From positions 1 to 64,000 of the forward strand of contig JASPKZ010009692.1 in NCBI GenBank assembly GCA_030220185.1: a stretch of DNA of 64,000 bases, read 5' to 3'. A model generated the notes under the pieces. The model saw nothing but the letters and a program-made list of their open reading frames with translations, was not told the DNA's origin and made no database searches. Positions 32,748 through 43,212 of this stretch are shown here, one piece after another. The translations under genes and the position numbers were made by a program. This DNA is from Diploptera punctata. Taxonomy: Eukaryota > Arthropoda > Insecta > Blattodea > Blaberidae. Each line of letters begins with the position of its first letter. Position 1 is the first letter of the stretch.

Positions 32748-33062
32748 GCCAATGTTGTATTAAATTTTCTGAAATTTTTTTAAAAATTTATTATGAACTA
32801 TGAAAGTAAATTTCTTGAATTTTTCATCTTTCTTGGAATCATGATGTAGGGTGGTGTACGCCTGTAACCTTTTCTGTTGTTTAAATTTCTTACATTTATT
32901 CTTTATTATGTCTTCATGAAAAACTATTTATTTTAGCAATATGTACAATATGATTATATTCATTATCAAAATATTCTACATTAAGTGGAATATTTATTAA
33001 TCTGTGTAATAGACTATTGAAAATTGCATGTTTATGTGAAACATGATTAAAACCTGAATGCT
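32748..33062 (-). pseudogene. PLE RT-to-linker segment (inner left arm)
   Basis: Minus strand mirrors 33210-33545: FNHVSHKHAIFNSLLHRLIN then the linker to KFTF-HNKFLKK and 'ggctccaattaac'. It is the part of the PLE upstream of the 29950-30506 segment. Confidence 0.8.
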
Positions 33063-33065
33063 TAA

Positions 33066-34075
33066 TCTTCATGATGAGTCAGAAAAATTCACTATTGAAA
33101 TTGAACAAGATAACAAGATCCCATTTTTATACTTAATAAGTAATGAACAACTGCAAAGAATTGAATGTAATATTTAGAGAAAGGACACTCATACGGACAA
33201 CTACATAAAATCTTCAGGTTTTAATCATGTTTCACATAAACATGCAATTTTCAATAGTCTATTACACAGATTAATAAATATTCCACTTAATGTAGAATAT
33301 TTTGATAATGAATATAATCATATTGCACATATTGCTAAAATAAATGGTTTTTATGAAGACATAATAAAGAATAAATTTAAGAAATTTAAATGACAGAAAA
33401 GGTTGCAAGAATACACCACCCTACAACATGATTCCAAGAAAGATAAAAAATTCAAGAAATTTACTTACCATCCTGAAGTTCATAATCAATTTCAAAAAAA
33501 ATTTCAGAAAATTTAATATAACATTGGCTCCAATTAACAAATTCAGCCTGGGTAATCTTCTATTAACTAATAATAAAGTTAAGACCCCAGACAACAAAAA
33601 ATCTGGAATTTGTCAAATTGATTGAAAGATTGCAGTAGGATATATATATAATAAACAAAAAGGAACTTGGAAACTCGTAAAAAAGAACACTTTAGAAACA
33701 TAAAAAATGGAGAAATTGAAAAATCAGCTATAGCAGCATATAGTTTATTAGAGAATCATAGAATTGAAAAAGAAGCAAAACTTTTGAAACATCTATCTAA
33801 ATCTTTGGATTTAACCGTTTGGGAAAAGATATATATTCAAGAAAACCATACTATAACCATGAACTTCGAGATTCCGGACGAACCAAGCTTGATTACAAAA
33901 TTCTTCAAAAATATACCAGATGGCAGTTTAGAAAATTATTCCTTCAAAAGTACACCAGATGGCACTTTCGATAATTACCGACAAAAGAAAAAATTGACAG
34001 TCGTGAAAACAGCTGACGATGGGGAAGATAATGCGGTGGTGGTTTAAAAAACATAGATGTGTGAGGTAACTTATT
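33066..34075 (+). pseudogene. PLE right arm: RT thumb, linker, GIY-YIG
   Basis: RT thumb sequence (EKFTIEIEQDNKIPFLY, TDNYIKSSGFNHVSHK), linker (KNFRKFNITLAPINKFS) and the GIY-YIG domain. GIY is at about 33605; the YIG strand is damaged. It then runs METRKKEHFRNIKNGEIEKSA, DLTVWEKIYIQ, MNFEIPDEPSLITKFF, and the frame stays open to 34047. After it, CTGACGA is kept but stems II and III are eroded, and TGTGAGGTAA replaces TATGAGGT. Together with 29950-33062 it forms a palindrome more than 1.8 kb long once the LINE is subtracted. Confidence 0.8.
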
Positions 34076-34396
34076 GGTCTGTTCCTTCTTATAGATGTAA
34101 TGTAATGTAACCATAGGCTGGATATTACAGGGTTTACTACTGAGTTTGAGACAAGTGGAAGCAGACTTTGATAAAATGAGCAATAATTCTTCTGACTTAG
34201 TGCAAATAAGTGGAGAAAACAAAAATATCTGTTAATGTGCAGCAAATTACTTCACGATTTCAATGAATACAAACCACAGCAAAGGTAGGTTTTCAATCAA
34301 AAACTATTTGTATTAGTATACCATCAGTAGCCCACTTTTTACTCTGCTGTGTTCTATATTAAGTTAGTTTTTTATTGGTGATTTCCATTCCTGAAA

Positions 34397-35097
34397 TGTT
34401 ACCATATTTTACGGATTATAAGACACACCTTAATTTTTAAGCAATTTTTTTAAAAACTAATGTTTTTACCATTTTATTATTAGATTGCAAAGCCGGCAAA
34501 AAAAATCTTAGTTTATAAAACCGTTCTGATCTTTAAAATCCCTGAAAATTGTCATCTGAACTTTGTTCTTCCTCATCGTCGTCATTGTTGTCCTCTTCGT
34601 ACATAAGATGGTCTTCACTGCTATCATGAGCGTCACTTCTTGAAAGATTTAACAATAATGTCTTCTCTCACTCCAGACCTCTTTTTTATCTACTGACACA
34701 CTTGTTTGATTGTATGTCGTTTTAAAGCTCCCTTCGGCGTGAATTCATGTTGGGTTTCATCTATCATCCATTTGTTGAAGTTCACTGGCATCGTGGACCG
34801 CAATGATGCATCATAGACTAGACAGTGTTCTGGATTTGTGATGGCGAGACAGTGTTAGCAAGCTTGTGAATCCCTGCAACTCATGTGCACTGCTGCTGAC
34901 TGTTGAATCCAGTGTTGCCAGATAGAGATAGGTTTCCTGCGGCATCGAATATATGGACTTTTTAAGACTGGTGGAAATTTTAAATCAAACACTGGACATT
35001 TGTATATTAATTTTGAGTATAAGATGCACCTGAATTTTGGAGGCAATTTTTCAAAGAAAAAAATGCATCTTATAATCTGTAAAATACAGTAAGCAAT
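34397..35097 (-). pseudogene. pogo-like DNA element with transposase C-terminus
   Basis: Imperfect terminal inverted repeats TATTTTACGGATTATAAGAC (left) and TATTTTACAGATTATAAGAT (right, inverted) bound the element. Between them the minus strand has VNFNKWMIDETQHEF, LKRHTIKQVCQ and RSGVREDIIVKSFKK, then an acidic tail. This is the order of the C-terminus of a pogo/Tigger-type transposase. The DDE core is missing, so the element is an internally deleted derivative. Confidence 0.65.
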
Positions 35098-35434
35098 ATT
35101 ACAGTGTAGTCACAGCCTGTTGTTCATCTCATTAGTTGAAATTTTACTTTCATCACTATATCCCTAATTCCAATTGGTCTACTTTTAACCAAAGTAGACT
35201 TCATTACGTTATTTATTATTCACACAGATTTTATCAAGTTTTGTAATCCTGTTGATATTGAATTTTATAAAAAATAAGCTGAAGCCAAGATAATTAAATT
35301 GGTTTACTCTTTCTATAATTTTGTTATCTATATATATTTAACTAGGAACAGGGTCCCTACACAAAAGCCATTATTTTGGACTTTTTAACAGAAATTTTCA
35401 TTGAATATTTTTCTTCTATTAATTCCAAATTGAT

Positions 35435-35600
35435 TAGCTGCAGTGGTCTAGTGGTTATGTTCCTTGCCTCTATCCTGAGGGTTGCAGGATCAAACCCAGT
35501 CATGGTTGGTTAAAATTTCTCCTCCTGGACGGACTTTAATCCATGTGTCCTGAGTCTTAAGATATAAACACCAAAGATTAAATTAATTGGCCATGTCTTC
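35435..35600 (+). repeat. tRNA-like SINE
   Basis: Box A-like AGTGGTCTAGTGGTTA (as in tRNA-Asp, Gly or Glu), then GGGTTGCAGGATCAAACCC with box B character. A body 'cctcctggacggactttaatcc' follows. Only one copy is clear in the window. Confidence 0.55.
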
Positions 35601-36370
35601 TACTTTTAAATTCTCTGATTACTGTATTCATGTAGATGTTGGTGTGGAAAAAATGCATCCTTTTTCACACCAGTAAAAATCACTTTTCATATTGACATTG
35701 TGTGAGAATTTTCTTGTACAAATTACAAACCATTATATTACATAATATAAACACACATGACTATATAAAAGAAGCCGGGATCTAGAATAAGGAAGTTAAG
35801 GAGGAAACTCGGCAAGTTTCTCACAAGCAACACTAGTGTAGAACTAGTTTCTGCAGCTGTGGTTTTTACATAACAGCACCATCTGGTGGTTAATTAAGAA
35901 ATTGCATGTAACTACCACTTCTTACCTCATTATTCAATACTATTTTTTATTTTTTTTATTTTCTTGACAGCTTTTAACTAATTCAAGGAGAATATTCCCA
36001 TTATGAGAAAAAAAAAATGGCAATTCTATGTGGCATGCCCATCTATATTAATTCAAATTACAAAAAAAAAAAAAGCATTATTGTAGCAGTATCTGAGGAA
36101 TATATATATATGTTTGTGTGTGTGCTTTTTTCTTCTAATTTGAAAAATGCCTGAAAATATAATAAGAAGTTGAGTTAGAAATAACTTAAAATATGTCATA
36201 TTGATAATGGAAGATGTTTCTTAGACATTTGTTAAAACAGAATAGCCAAAATATGCTAACAAAAAATGAAGGTCACCGAGTACCTGTCTAATCTAAACTA
36301 ACCTAATGTAAACTACTTAACCTATCTCGTATAAATTTGTTGGTAATTGGCTTTAAAGGAAACAAACTAA
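35601..36370. other. Intronic sequence, no gene recognised
   Basis: Low-complexity A/T runs. 'gaatgaaggtcaccg...ctaatctaaactaacctaatgtaaactacttaacc' (about 36280-36340) is a CTAA-rich stretch but is not telomere repeat. Confidence 0.4.
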
Positions 36371-36374
36371 CTCG

Positions 36375-36710
36375 CTGGCACTATCAAACCCATAGGTTCA
36401 TGGCTGCATGGACATACACTCTCCATACATCCCTATCCTGAGCTAATGTTTTCCAATCACTCCTTGTATAATTTACTTCCCTCAAATCATGGTTAATGTT
36501 ATTCTCCCACCTCATTCTTTGTCTATCAACTGGGCATTTTCCCTCTGGTTTTCCTACAAGAAGCTTCAATGCATCTCTTTCATTTCCTATTCGTGCCATA
36601 TGTCCTGCCCATTGCAGTCTACAAGACTTAACTGTTCTTATTATATATGGCTTCCTATAATGACCACATAGCTCACTGTTAGGTAGTCTTCTCTTTAAAG
36701 GAAACATGAT
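36375..36710 (-). pseudogene. RTE LINE 3' fragment
   Basis: Minus strand reads SELCGHYRKPYIIRTVKSCR, LQWAGHMARIGNERDAL, KCPVDRQRMRWENNINHDL and HAAMNLWV in one open frame of 107 codons. It corresponds to the last third of the 14094 LINE's ORF. Confidence 0.85.
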
Positions 36711-36715
36711 TTTTT

Positions 36716-37075
36716 TTTAAATTATGAATGAGTTTGAGAAAATGTTTTTGTATCTCACCTCATAAAGTTCCTTACACCCATGTCAAGGGTCATTTTACCT
36801 TCAAACTCCAACTGTTGAAAAATTTTGCCATTAATGCCATCTTCCAAACTGCCATCTGCTGCCGATTTTATGAACTTGAAGATTAGATTTTTCATAAATC
36901 AGCACCAGATAGCAGTTTGGAAGATGTGTTAATGGGAAAATTTCAACAGATGGAGTTTGACTGATAATGAAGGTAAAATTACCTTTGAAACTGGTATTGT
37001 GAAAACATGAAACTTCATGAGGTGAGATATAAGAACATTTTCTCCAACTCATTTATAAATTGAAAAATACCTCAT
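36716..37075. repeat. Palindromic PLE 3'-end dimer
   Basis: Left arm about 36716-36890 and right arm about 36895-37070 mirror each other. Each carries 'cagcagatggcagtttggaagat' (or its diverged form), the ribozyme region and TCACCTCAT/ATGAGGTGA. Only the last codons of the nuclease ORF are included. Confidence 0.85.
36951..37000 (+). ncRNA. Hammerhead ribozyme motif
   Basis: Plus: CTGATAA (core G8 changed to A), a perfect stem II AAGGTA/TACCTT, GAA, stem III AC(TG)GT, A at the cleavage position. Stem I is weak. The core change probably abolishes cleavage. Confidence 0.55.
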
Positions 37076-37294
37076 AGTGTTACTTCCCACTGTAAGTTTG
37101 ATTAAATGAATAAATATGTTGATAAACTGTGCTATACCTCTTATGAGTCAAGTTCCAGTTGTAATGTAAACAGTCCAGATGTATGACTCCATTTTTATTT
37201 GTTAAATAATGGTATTACCTTCAAGTCAGTAAGAAAATCTACTTGGCCCTCTAACACTCAAAGTAAATGAAAACATATATTATCTAGCAAATGT

Positions 37295-37556
37295 CTATGT
37301 AAGTTATATCCATCTGCCTGATGCAGCTTTACTAGGGAATTACAGGTGTGGTAGGTTCCCATTGCTTTCCACACCGGTGAAGGATAAGGATGATGTTGAT
37401 GGCTGGATGATTTTCGGGGACTGTTGGGCCTAAAGCTTCCTGACATTTGTCTTACAGGTGAGGAAAAACCCTGATAAAATCCACACCCAGGAGCCTGTCC
37501 CGACCGGGAATCGAACCTGGGCCTGCTGCGTGACAAGGCAGCACAGCGGTGGACTT
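37295..37556 (-). mobile_element. tRNA-Asp-like SINE (family A)
   Basis: Minus-strand copy of the SINE at 22241-22558: GTCCACCGCTGTGCTGCC, GGTTCGATTCCCGGTCGGG, and 'caccggtgtggaaagcaa' in diverged form. It abuts a PLE end signature (AACACTATGAGGT) at 37556-37570. Confidence 0.85.
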
Positions 37557-37570
37557 AACACTATGAGGTA

Positions 37571-39469
37571 TTTACATTAATTTATATTTACAATTTTAAT
37601 AGATTAACCCATTTGCTTCAGGTTTAAATGCTCGATGCACTTCCCCAGAAATTGGATTTAAGTTACCGTAAATTATATTGTCTATTTACAGACATTCAAA
37701 ACAAACAAAATATAACGGTACTTGAGATCACAATAAGGGTGAAGGCCAAAACACATTCCTCTACTATTCATAAATGTTAACAAAATAATACCCTGCCAAG
37801 GGATATATAAAATATTGCAAAAATATATAACAGCAGAGTTAAGCGAGTGTACCTCATCTTGTGAGTAGAAGAGCATTTAACTGCCGGCCGGCGAGACTAC
37901 CTCGTCTTTTGAGGCAAATGTGTAATTTAGCATTGTTTTATTCTTACACATGCACACTGCAGACTATGTTGGAATTTCAATTGTTTTGAAATGGCCGCTT
38001 TCTGTAGAATTTCTTAAAACAGTGGAAAGGAAACCATTTGAAAAGCAGAGAGAAACAAATTATTTTGAATGTTTTCAAACAGTTTGGTGAAAAATATCCT
38101 ACATTAGCCATTAAGGATGTGATGAAAATAACAGCAGACTTTACAAGTGAGTCAGCATGGATCAGATATTCTGCTTGCAATGAAATTGTAAATAAAGGAT
38201 ATCATGGAAAAAGTGTAAATGTCTGATGGAGTTAGGCCCATAAATAAATAAGAAATAGAGGAAGTTCCTAATTAATGTTACCATCTTACTTGTATTCAGT
38301 CAGTAGAATATTGTTTCTATCGATGACAGTTCTATTTACAATACAACTGGAATTAGTATAGCACAAAACATATCTAATATAATTGGACAAGTATCAATAT
38401 AGTTTGTTTGCAAGATTTATAGACTGTCATCTCACATGGAAGAGCCAAAATGTTGACGAGCCTTAAGAAACTACTTTGGGTTATTTGATTTGCAATTTTT
38501 ACATAACCCTTGTTGGCTAATTAAATGTAATTAAATTGATCCACAGTTCCTTAAGAGTTTTATTAAGGAATCTTTCAATAAGGATATGTGAAAACTGTAA
38601 TTTCTTTATTTAATATATATTTATTTTTGAAGCTAATATAAAACATTTTAATTTTATCTGTGTTAATGAATGTTCAGAAATATCTGTGTGCTAACTATAA
38701 ACAAAATATTAGCACGAATATTTGAAAAGAAAGTGAACCAAAATATTTAATAATAGAGTGATAAATAATATGTATCTTATTAATATAATACATTTAATTA
38801 TCTCGAAGGAAACAAAATAGCATTTTCCCTCTAGAAGGGTAAGTCCAGCAGCCTCAACTAAGAATTTTGTTTAAATCATATTTTGTAACAAAAAAAAATG
38901 TGTCCAAAACACATACCTCCATGGATTATAATTTTTTTTGTTAATTTCATTCTATAATCTAATGAGTTACGCTTTTTTTATATTAAACATGTGTCACTTA
39001 TTTATAAGCTCCAGGTGTTATTTGACTCTTGTCTTTTAAAGATGTGTTTTAATTAAAAATATTCAAAATCTAAAAGAAATATTGACAAATTACTACCAGA
39101 AATAAATGAGTCACTAGATATCACAATAATAGTTCAAGGGGGGAAAATAAAAATTGCAGATATCACTGAACTAAGTATATATTTATTCCATGGCATAACA
39201 TATATATTCAATGATCTTTATTTTAGAACATCATTGAAAACAATTGCTAGCAGTCTAAACATTTCAACAATTACCTAATAGAATATTCCTTGGAAGAAGA
39301 AAACAATATTAAATTTATATTGTTTATAACCTACATGGATCCCACAAAATTGTGCTGTGTCACCCTCATATTTTATTTTAATTCAATTGTTTTGATAAAT
39401 TCTTGTATTCAGTTCATGTTGGTGCTTATATAAAATTTTTAATTTATTGTTTTAAATTTTATTTTACAG
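37571..39469. other. Intronic sequence, mostly unrecognised
   Basis: One short plus frame (38038-38226) is described separately. The rest is AT-rich and ends with a pyrimidine tract and AG at 39468-39469, the acceptor of exon D. Confidence 0.4.
38038..38226 (+). CDS. Short helix-turn-helix-like frame, function unknown
   Basis: 62 codons reading MKSREKQIILNVFKQFGEKY, then IKDVMKITADFTSESAWIRYS. The 'REKQIILNVF...ITA.FT..S' pattern resembles N-terminal helix-turn-helix segments of some insect transposon-derived proteins. I recall this only loosely and no other domain follows. It may be a transposon relic. Confidence 0.25.
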   Translation: MKSREKQIILNVFKQFGEKYPTLAIKDVMKITADFTSESAWIRYSACNEIVNKGYHGKSVNV

Positions 39470-39803
39470 GAAATTATTAAGAAATGTGAGCAAGCAGTTT
39501 CAAATCATAAAGCATATTTAGAGAAATATCGACATTGTTGAGAGTGGCTTTGCTTAGCTCAGGGGAGATGTGAGATGGAAGTTCAGTTGGTGCAAGACAA
39601 GATTTAGTTGAACGTAGCTCTGGACCAAGTGCTATATCTCTTCTCAACAACACAATTGAAGTAGGAGAAAAATTATATCCATCCACAGCGATGGAGGGAC
39701 GTGAAGTTGTGAGACAAGAACTGCAGGATTTACAGCAAGCTCTGGAAACTTTGTACGATGGCGTCTCCAGTACAGAAAGAGAACTGAGAGCTAAACTGAA
39801 TAG
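39470..39803 (+). CDS. Spectrin-repeat protein, exon D (frame broken)
   Basis: Acceptor 'attttacag' ends at 39469; donor GTGAGT starts at 39804. The first part reads EIIKKCEQAVSNHKAYLEKY, then hits TGA at 39539-39541 where a Cys or similar is expected before EWLCLAQGR. After a one-base loss near 39574 the reading continues in another frame: ARQDLVERSS, NNTIEVGEKLYPSTAMEGR and REVVRQELQDLQQALETLYD up to ERELRAKLNR. This is clear spectrin-repeat sequence. One substitution plus one missing G in 'gagatgga' account for both breaks. The exon ends in phase 2. Confidence 0.75.
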
Positions 39804-39824
39804 GTGAGTCTTTAGTTTATATTA

Positions 39825-40175
39825 TTATAATTGTGAAATTGAAAAATCAGCAATCGCTGCACATAGTTTGCTAGAACATCATAAAATTGAAAAAGAGGCA
39901 AAACTTTTGAAGCAATTGGATAAACCGTTGGAATTGACAATTTGGGAAAAGATATTCATTCAGAAGAATAAATATCGATCTATGAACTTCGATATTCCGG
40001 TGAATAAAAATTTAATTTCAAAGTTTATAATCCCAACCAAAGATGGCAGCACAAGGGGTGATGTCCATAGAGAAATCAACAACCAGAGAATTTCATCAGT
40101 AGAAGTCATGACTGAAGAGGGACAAGATATTGTCTGAAACCGCCGGTATCAAAGAAATTTGAAATTATATGAGGT
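39825..40175 (+). pseudogene. PLE 3' fragment, 20 bp after exon D
   Basis: Plus frame to 40137: IEKSAIAAHSLLEHHKIEKE, KLLKQLDKPLELTIWEKIF, MNFDIPVNKNLISKF, the C-terminal half of the GIY-YIG protein. Hammerhead and TATGAGGTGAGT follow. The insertion starts about 20 bp beyond the splice donor and is in sense orientation with the host gene. Confidence 0.85.
40107..40151 (+). ncRNA. Hammerhead ribozyme motif
   Basis: Stem I TGA/TCA, CTGAAGA, one extra G, stem II GGACA/TGTCT with a 6-nt loop, GAA, stem III ACC(GCC)GGT, A at the cleavage position. The helices differ from those at 7444 but all pair. Confidence 0.7.
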
Positions 40176-40309
40176 GAGTCGTTAAAAATATGTTCTCCAC
40201 TCACTATTAATTAAAATACACTTATACCTTGAGTTATATTTTTTAAATGTTTTAAAAATTGTGTACCATATTTGTAACTTATGAATATAATACTATTGTC
40301 TAATAACAA

Positions 40310-40760
40310 ATCACTGGCAAATAAATCAAACTCAGAGATTTGTTGCTGCATGGACATAAGCTCTCCATACATCCCTATCCTGAGTTAATGGTTTCCAGTC
40401 ATTCCTTGTATAATTCACCTCTCTTAAATCATGGTTACTGTTATTAGTTTCCATGCCCCTATTTCATTCCCCATGTCCTGCACATTGCAGTCTATTAAAC
40501 TTAACCATTCTCATTACATTTGGTTTCCCATAAATATTATGTGTAGCTTTCTGCTCCATTCACCTGTCTGTTCATCTCTTTTTGATTTAAAATTTTTATT
40601 AAGAACTTTATCATCAGATCACCTGATAATAATGCATCATCAATATATACCAACAATGTAATAATACTATTTTAATTATACCTCTTCTTTTATCATCTAG
40701 AGATTTGATTACTTGCTCTAGTACAAAATTGAATAGCAGAGGAGACACAGCCTTAAACCA
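40310..40760 (-). pseudogene. RTE LINE fragment
   Basis: Minus-strand, diverged match to the LINE C-terminus ('ccataccctatcctgag'-like, 'cacattgcagtctattaaacttaacc') and, at about 40690-40750, to the RT motif region (LLFNFVLEQVIKSL). Internal deletions join the two. Confidence 0.75.
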
Positions 40761-41329
40761 TTAGATAAAGAGTTTCTATTTGTTATTTTTTAAAATAAAA
40801 TATAGGTATTGACAATACTAGAATATACTATATTTATGCCTAGAGTCACAAATGGACGTTAAAATTTAATAAATTGTTTATCACAGAATTTAAAAAAAAA
40901 ATCAGTTTTATGACAAATAATTTTTGAATGAGATTTACTGAGTGCTAGATTATCATCCTCTTTCCTGTATGCAAATGTTATGAATTTGAAAATGATGTAT
41001 CTGAAGCAGATTTGCTCTGTTTGTATAATTATTATCTTTGGGCAGACGTTTCAAACGTTGGATTGAGACCCCTAGGTCTATCACATGCAAGGAAGAAGAA
41101 GTATAATTATACTGTAGTTTAACAAAGATGTAATGTGGCAGCACACTGCATATTAGTAGCACTGTTTAATTCTTTATATTTGCATTAACCAAATACTCGT
41201 ATGTTAGGTCACCTGCCTGTTGATCTGCAGATCTGAATTTAAAACCTCATCATGGGATAGTTTTTTTTTTTTGAGCTATTAAAACAACATATAAGAAGTG
41301 TATCGACAAGATTAAGTGAGTAGTTCTGC
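40761..41329. other. Intronic sequence, no gene recognised
   Basis: AT-rich. A weak tRNA-like stretch at about 41205-41262 ('aggtcacctgcctgttgatctgcagatctgaatttaaaacc') could be another SINE head but lacks a proper box B. Confidence 0.4.
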
Positions 41330-41640
41330 ATATAGCCAAGCAGTTTAACACATGAAGCATTGGTGCATATTCAAATCCCCATGCGAGCAGAAATTTTTTT
41401 TTCAATTATCTTTGGCCAATATGGGACAATTGCCCACCCAACATTGTTGGAATTTGGGTAGCTACAATAAGTAGCAGTTCCAGGTTGAGAAAACCAGCTA
41501 TAATGAGTGGGGATCTGATATACTGACTACATCTCACCCTAATACCGGCTAGATGATCATCCAGCTCTGTGATTTACATATGTGGATGTGAAGCCAGCAG
41601 GTAGGTCTAGACCTCTCAAGCCATGTAATTGGAGATTAAG
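41330..41640 (+). mobile_element. SINE family C copy
   Basis: Plus orientation: 'gcagtttaacacatgaagcattggtgcatattcaaatccccatg' head, then 'gggacaattgcccaccc', 'tagctacaataagtagcagttccaggttgag', 'atgatcatccagctctgtgattt' and 'gtgaagccagcaggtaggtct'. These match the inverted copies at 5014 and 26280 and the plus copy at 46565. Confidence 0.7.
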
Positions 41641-41696
41641 TAGATACCAAATTAAGTTATGTAGGTATGAATACCAAATGTATGAGCAAATATACT

Positions 41697-41790
41697 GTAC
41701 TGTTAAGTTATGTAGATAGGAAATAACACTATGAGGTTTTTTAATATTGTTTATTTTTTATTATTTCACTCACCTCATACTTCATAATTC
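41697..41790. repeat. PLE terminal sequence
   Basis: 'gataggaaataacactatgaggtttttt' followed 30 bp later by 'tcactcacctcatacttc': the two halves of the PLE terminal inverted repeat, in the orientation of a minus-strand element end. It is the clean, uninterrupted version of the site split by the LINE at 25175. Confidence 0.7.
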
Positions 41791-41902
41791 ATAGCAGACC
41801 CAGGGTTTCTTCACATCTTTTGTGACATTCTCAATGCTGTGTCACGTTCACAACTGACGTCCAACGGCCTTCTATCCTGCAGACTGACCTCCGCGCCATC
41901 TG

Positions 41903-42253
41903 GTGGCCGACCGAAGAATTTATCAAATTAATTGTAAGGATTGTGAAAAGATATACATAGGAAAAACGAAAAGGAATCTAAATACAAGATTAAAAGAACA
42001 CCTCAGAAATGTTAAAAATGGAGAAACTGAAAAATCTGCAATAGCTGCACATGCCTGGTCAGAAAAACATAGAATAGAAACCAAAACAAAATTACTTAAA
42101 CAATTGGAAAAACCGAAGGAACTCACAATTTGGGAAAAAATTTACATATGCAAGAATGAAAATACAACTATGAATTTTGAAATACCCGGTTATAAGGAGA
42201 GAGGACTGATTTGGAAATTCTTCGGTCGGCCACCAGATATGTTTGAAACCTGA
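41903..42253 (+). pseudogene. PLE GIY-YIG nuclease fragment
   Basis: An open frame with IYQINCKDCEKIYIGKTKRN (GIY-YIG with two of the zinc-binding cysteines), LNTRLKEHLRNVKNGETEKS, AAHAWSEKHRIETK, KPKELTIWEKIY and MNFEIPGYKERG. The first Gly of GIY is replaced (RIY). The frame then runs into inverted PLE RT sequence at about 42246. Confidence 0.85.
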
Positions 42254-42540
42254 AGGCTTTATGTAATTGTCAATATGAGTATCTTTTCTATATATATTGA
42301 ATTCAATTCTTTGTTGTTGTTCATTCCTTCTTATGTAGAGGTCCAAAAATGGGATTTGGTTATTATTTTCTAATTCCATAGTAAATTTTACAGATTCATC
42401 CTGGAGGTTGAGTAATTTTAATGCATCTTCAATATATTTAGAATTTATCACAGAGAAAATATCATCCACATATCTATACCAACATTTGAACATCCAGGGA
42501 TAAGCATTGGTGATATGACATTCTAAGTAATTCCCAATTG
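42246..42540 (-). pseudogene. PLE RT fragment (palm with YVDD), inverted
   Basis: Minus strand: KCWYRYVDDIFSVINSKYIE, DALKLLNLQDESVKFTME, QIPFLDLYIRRNEQQQRIEF, DTHIDNYIKPSGF. It lies back-to-back with the plus GIY-YIG frame, so the RT half is inverted relative to the nuclease. Confidence 0.85.
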
Positions 42541-42743
42541 GGAAGATGTTAAATATTTTAGAAAAATGGCTCATTTCCTTGAAACTACAAAGAGAAATAA
42601 TTAATGTATATTTGAATCTTACAAAACTTTGTATCGACAACAATTTTTTCACCTTCAATGAAAAATTTTATAAACAAATCTCAGGTCTGGCTATGAGAAA
42701 CCCACTTTCACCATTTTTGGCAAATTTATTTATGGGTATTTAA
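42538..42743 (+). pseudogene. PLE RT fragment (fingers to motif B)
   Basis: Plus frame: MLNILEKWLISLKLQREIIN, LCIDNNFFTFNEKFYKQISG, LAMRNPLSPFLANLFMGI. The last is RT motif B (GxxxGNPLSP) with the usual Gly changed to Arg. It would lie just upstream of the YVDD segment in an intact element but is in the opposite orientation. Confidence 0.8.
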
Positions 42744-42819
42744 TTTTAGGAAGTTATATTTTGAGGTTATTTTAATTATATTATTTTTGGTCTGGACATC
42801 TTACCTCAATATTAATGTT

Positions 42820-43190
42820 GATTTGTTCTTGGACATGTTTCAAAACAATTCTGTTTTATCGTCAGCTTTCCCAGACTGGTTTTATTTATGTTGCATTATG
42901 TTGCACCACCTGGATGTCGATGTCAGCTCCATCCTGTGGTTGGCCAAAGAACCTCCAAACAAGGTCACCCTCCATCGGAATATCAAAATTCATAACTCTG
43001 TTTCTGTTCTTCTGAATATAAATTTTTTCCCAAATAGTCAGCTCTTTTGTATTTTCTAACTGTTTTAATAATTTAGTGTCTGAATTTATATTATGTTTTT
43101 CAGACCAAACATGAGCAGCAACTGCAGATTTTTCAATTCCTCCATTTTTAATATTTCTTATGAACACATGTTAAATGAATATTACCTCAT
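42820..43190 (-). pseudogene. PLE GIY-YIG fragment
   Basis: Minus frame from 43167: FIRNIKNGGIEKSAVAAHVW, SEKHNINSDTKLLKQLENTK, ELTIWEKIYIQKNRNRVMNF, EGDLVWRFFGQPQDG. A hammerhead motif follows at 42875-42824, then TTACCTCAAT in place of the usual terminal box. Confidence 0.85.
42824..42875 (-). ncRNA. Hammerhead ribozyme motif
   Basis: Minus: CTGACGA, a spare T, stem II AAAACA/TGTTTT (six pairs), GAA, stem III AC(AT)GT, C at the cleavage site. Stem I is poor (one G-C pair next to the core). Confidence 0.65.
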
Positions 43191-43212
43191 AAAGTTTACT
43201 TCATAATATTTT

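Noticed and set aside
34008..34060. Active hammerhead ribozyme
   Set aside because: CTGACGA is present but stem II and stem III do not form; it is counted only as a degenerate relative.
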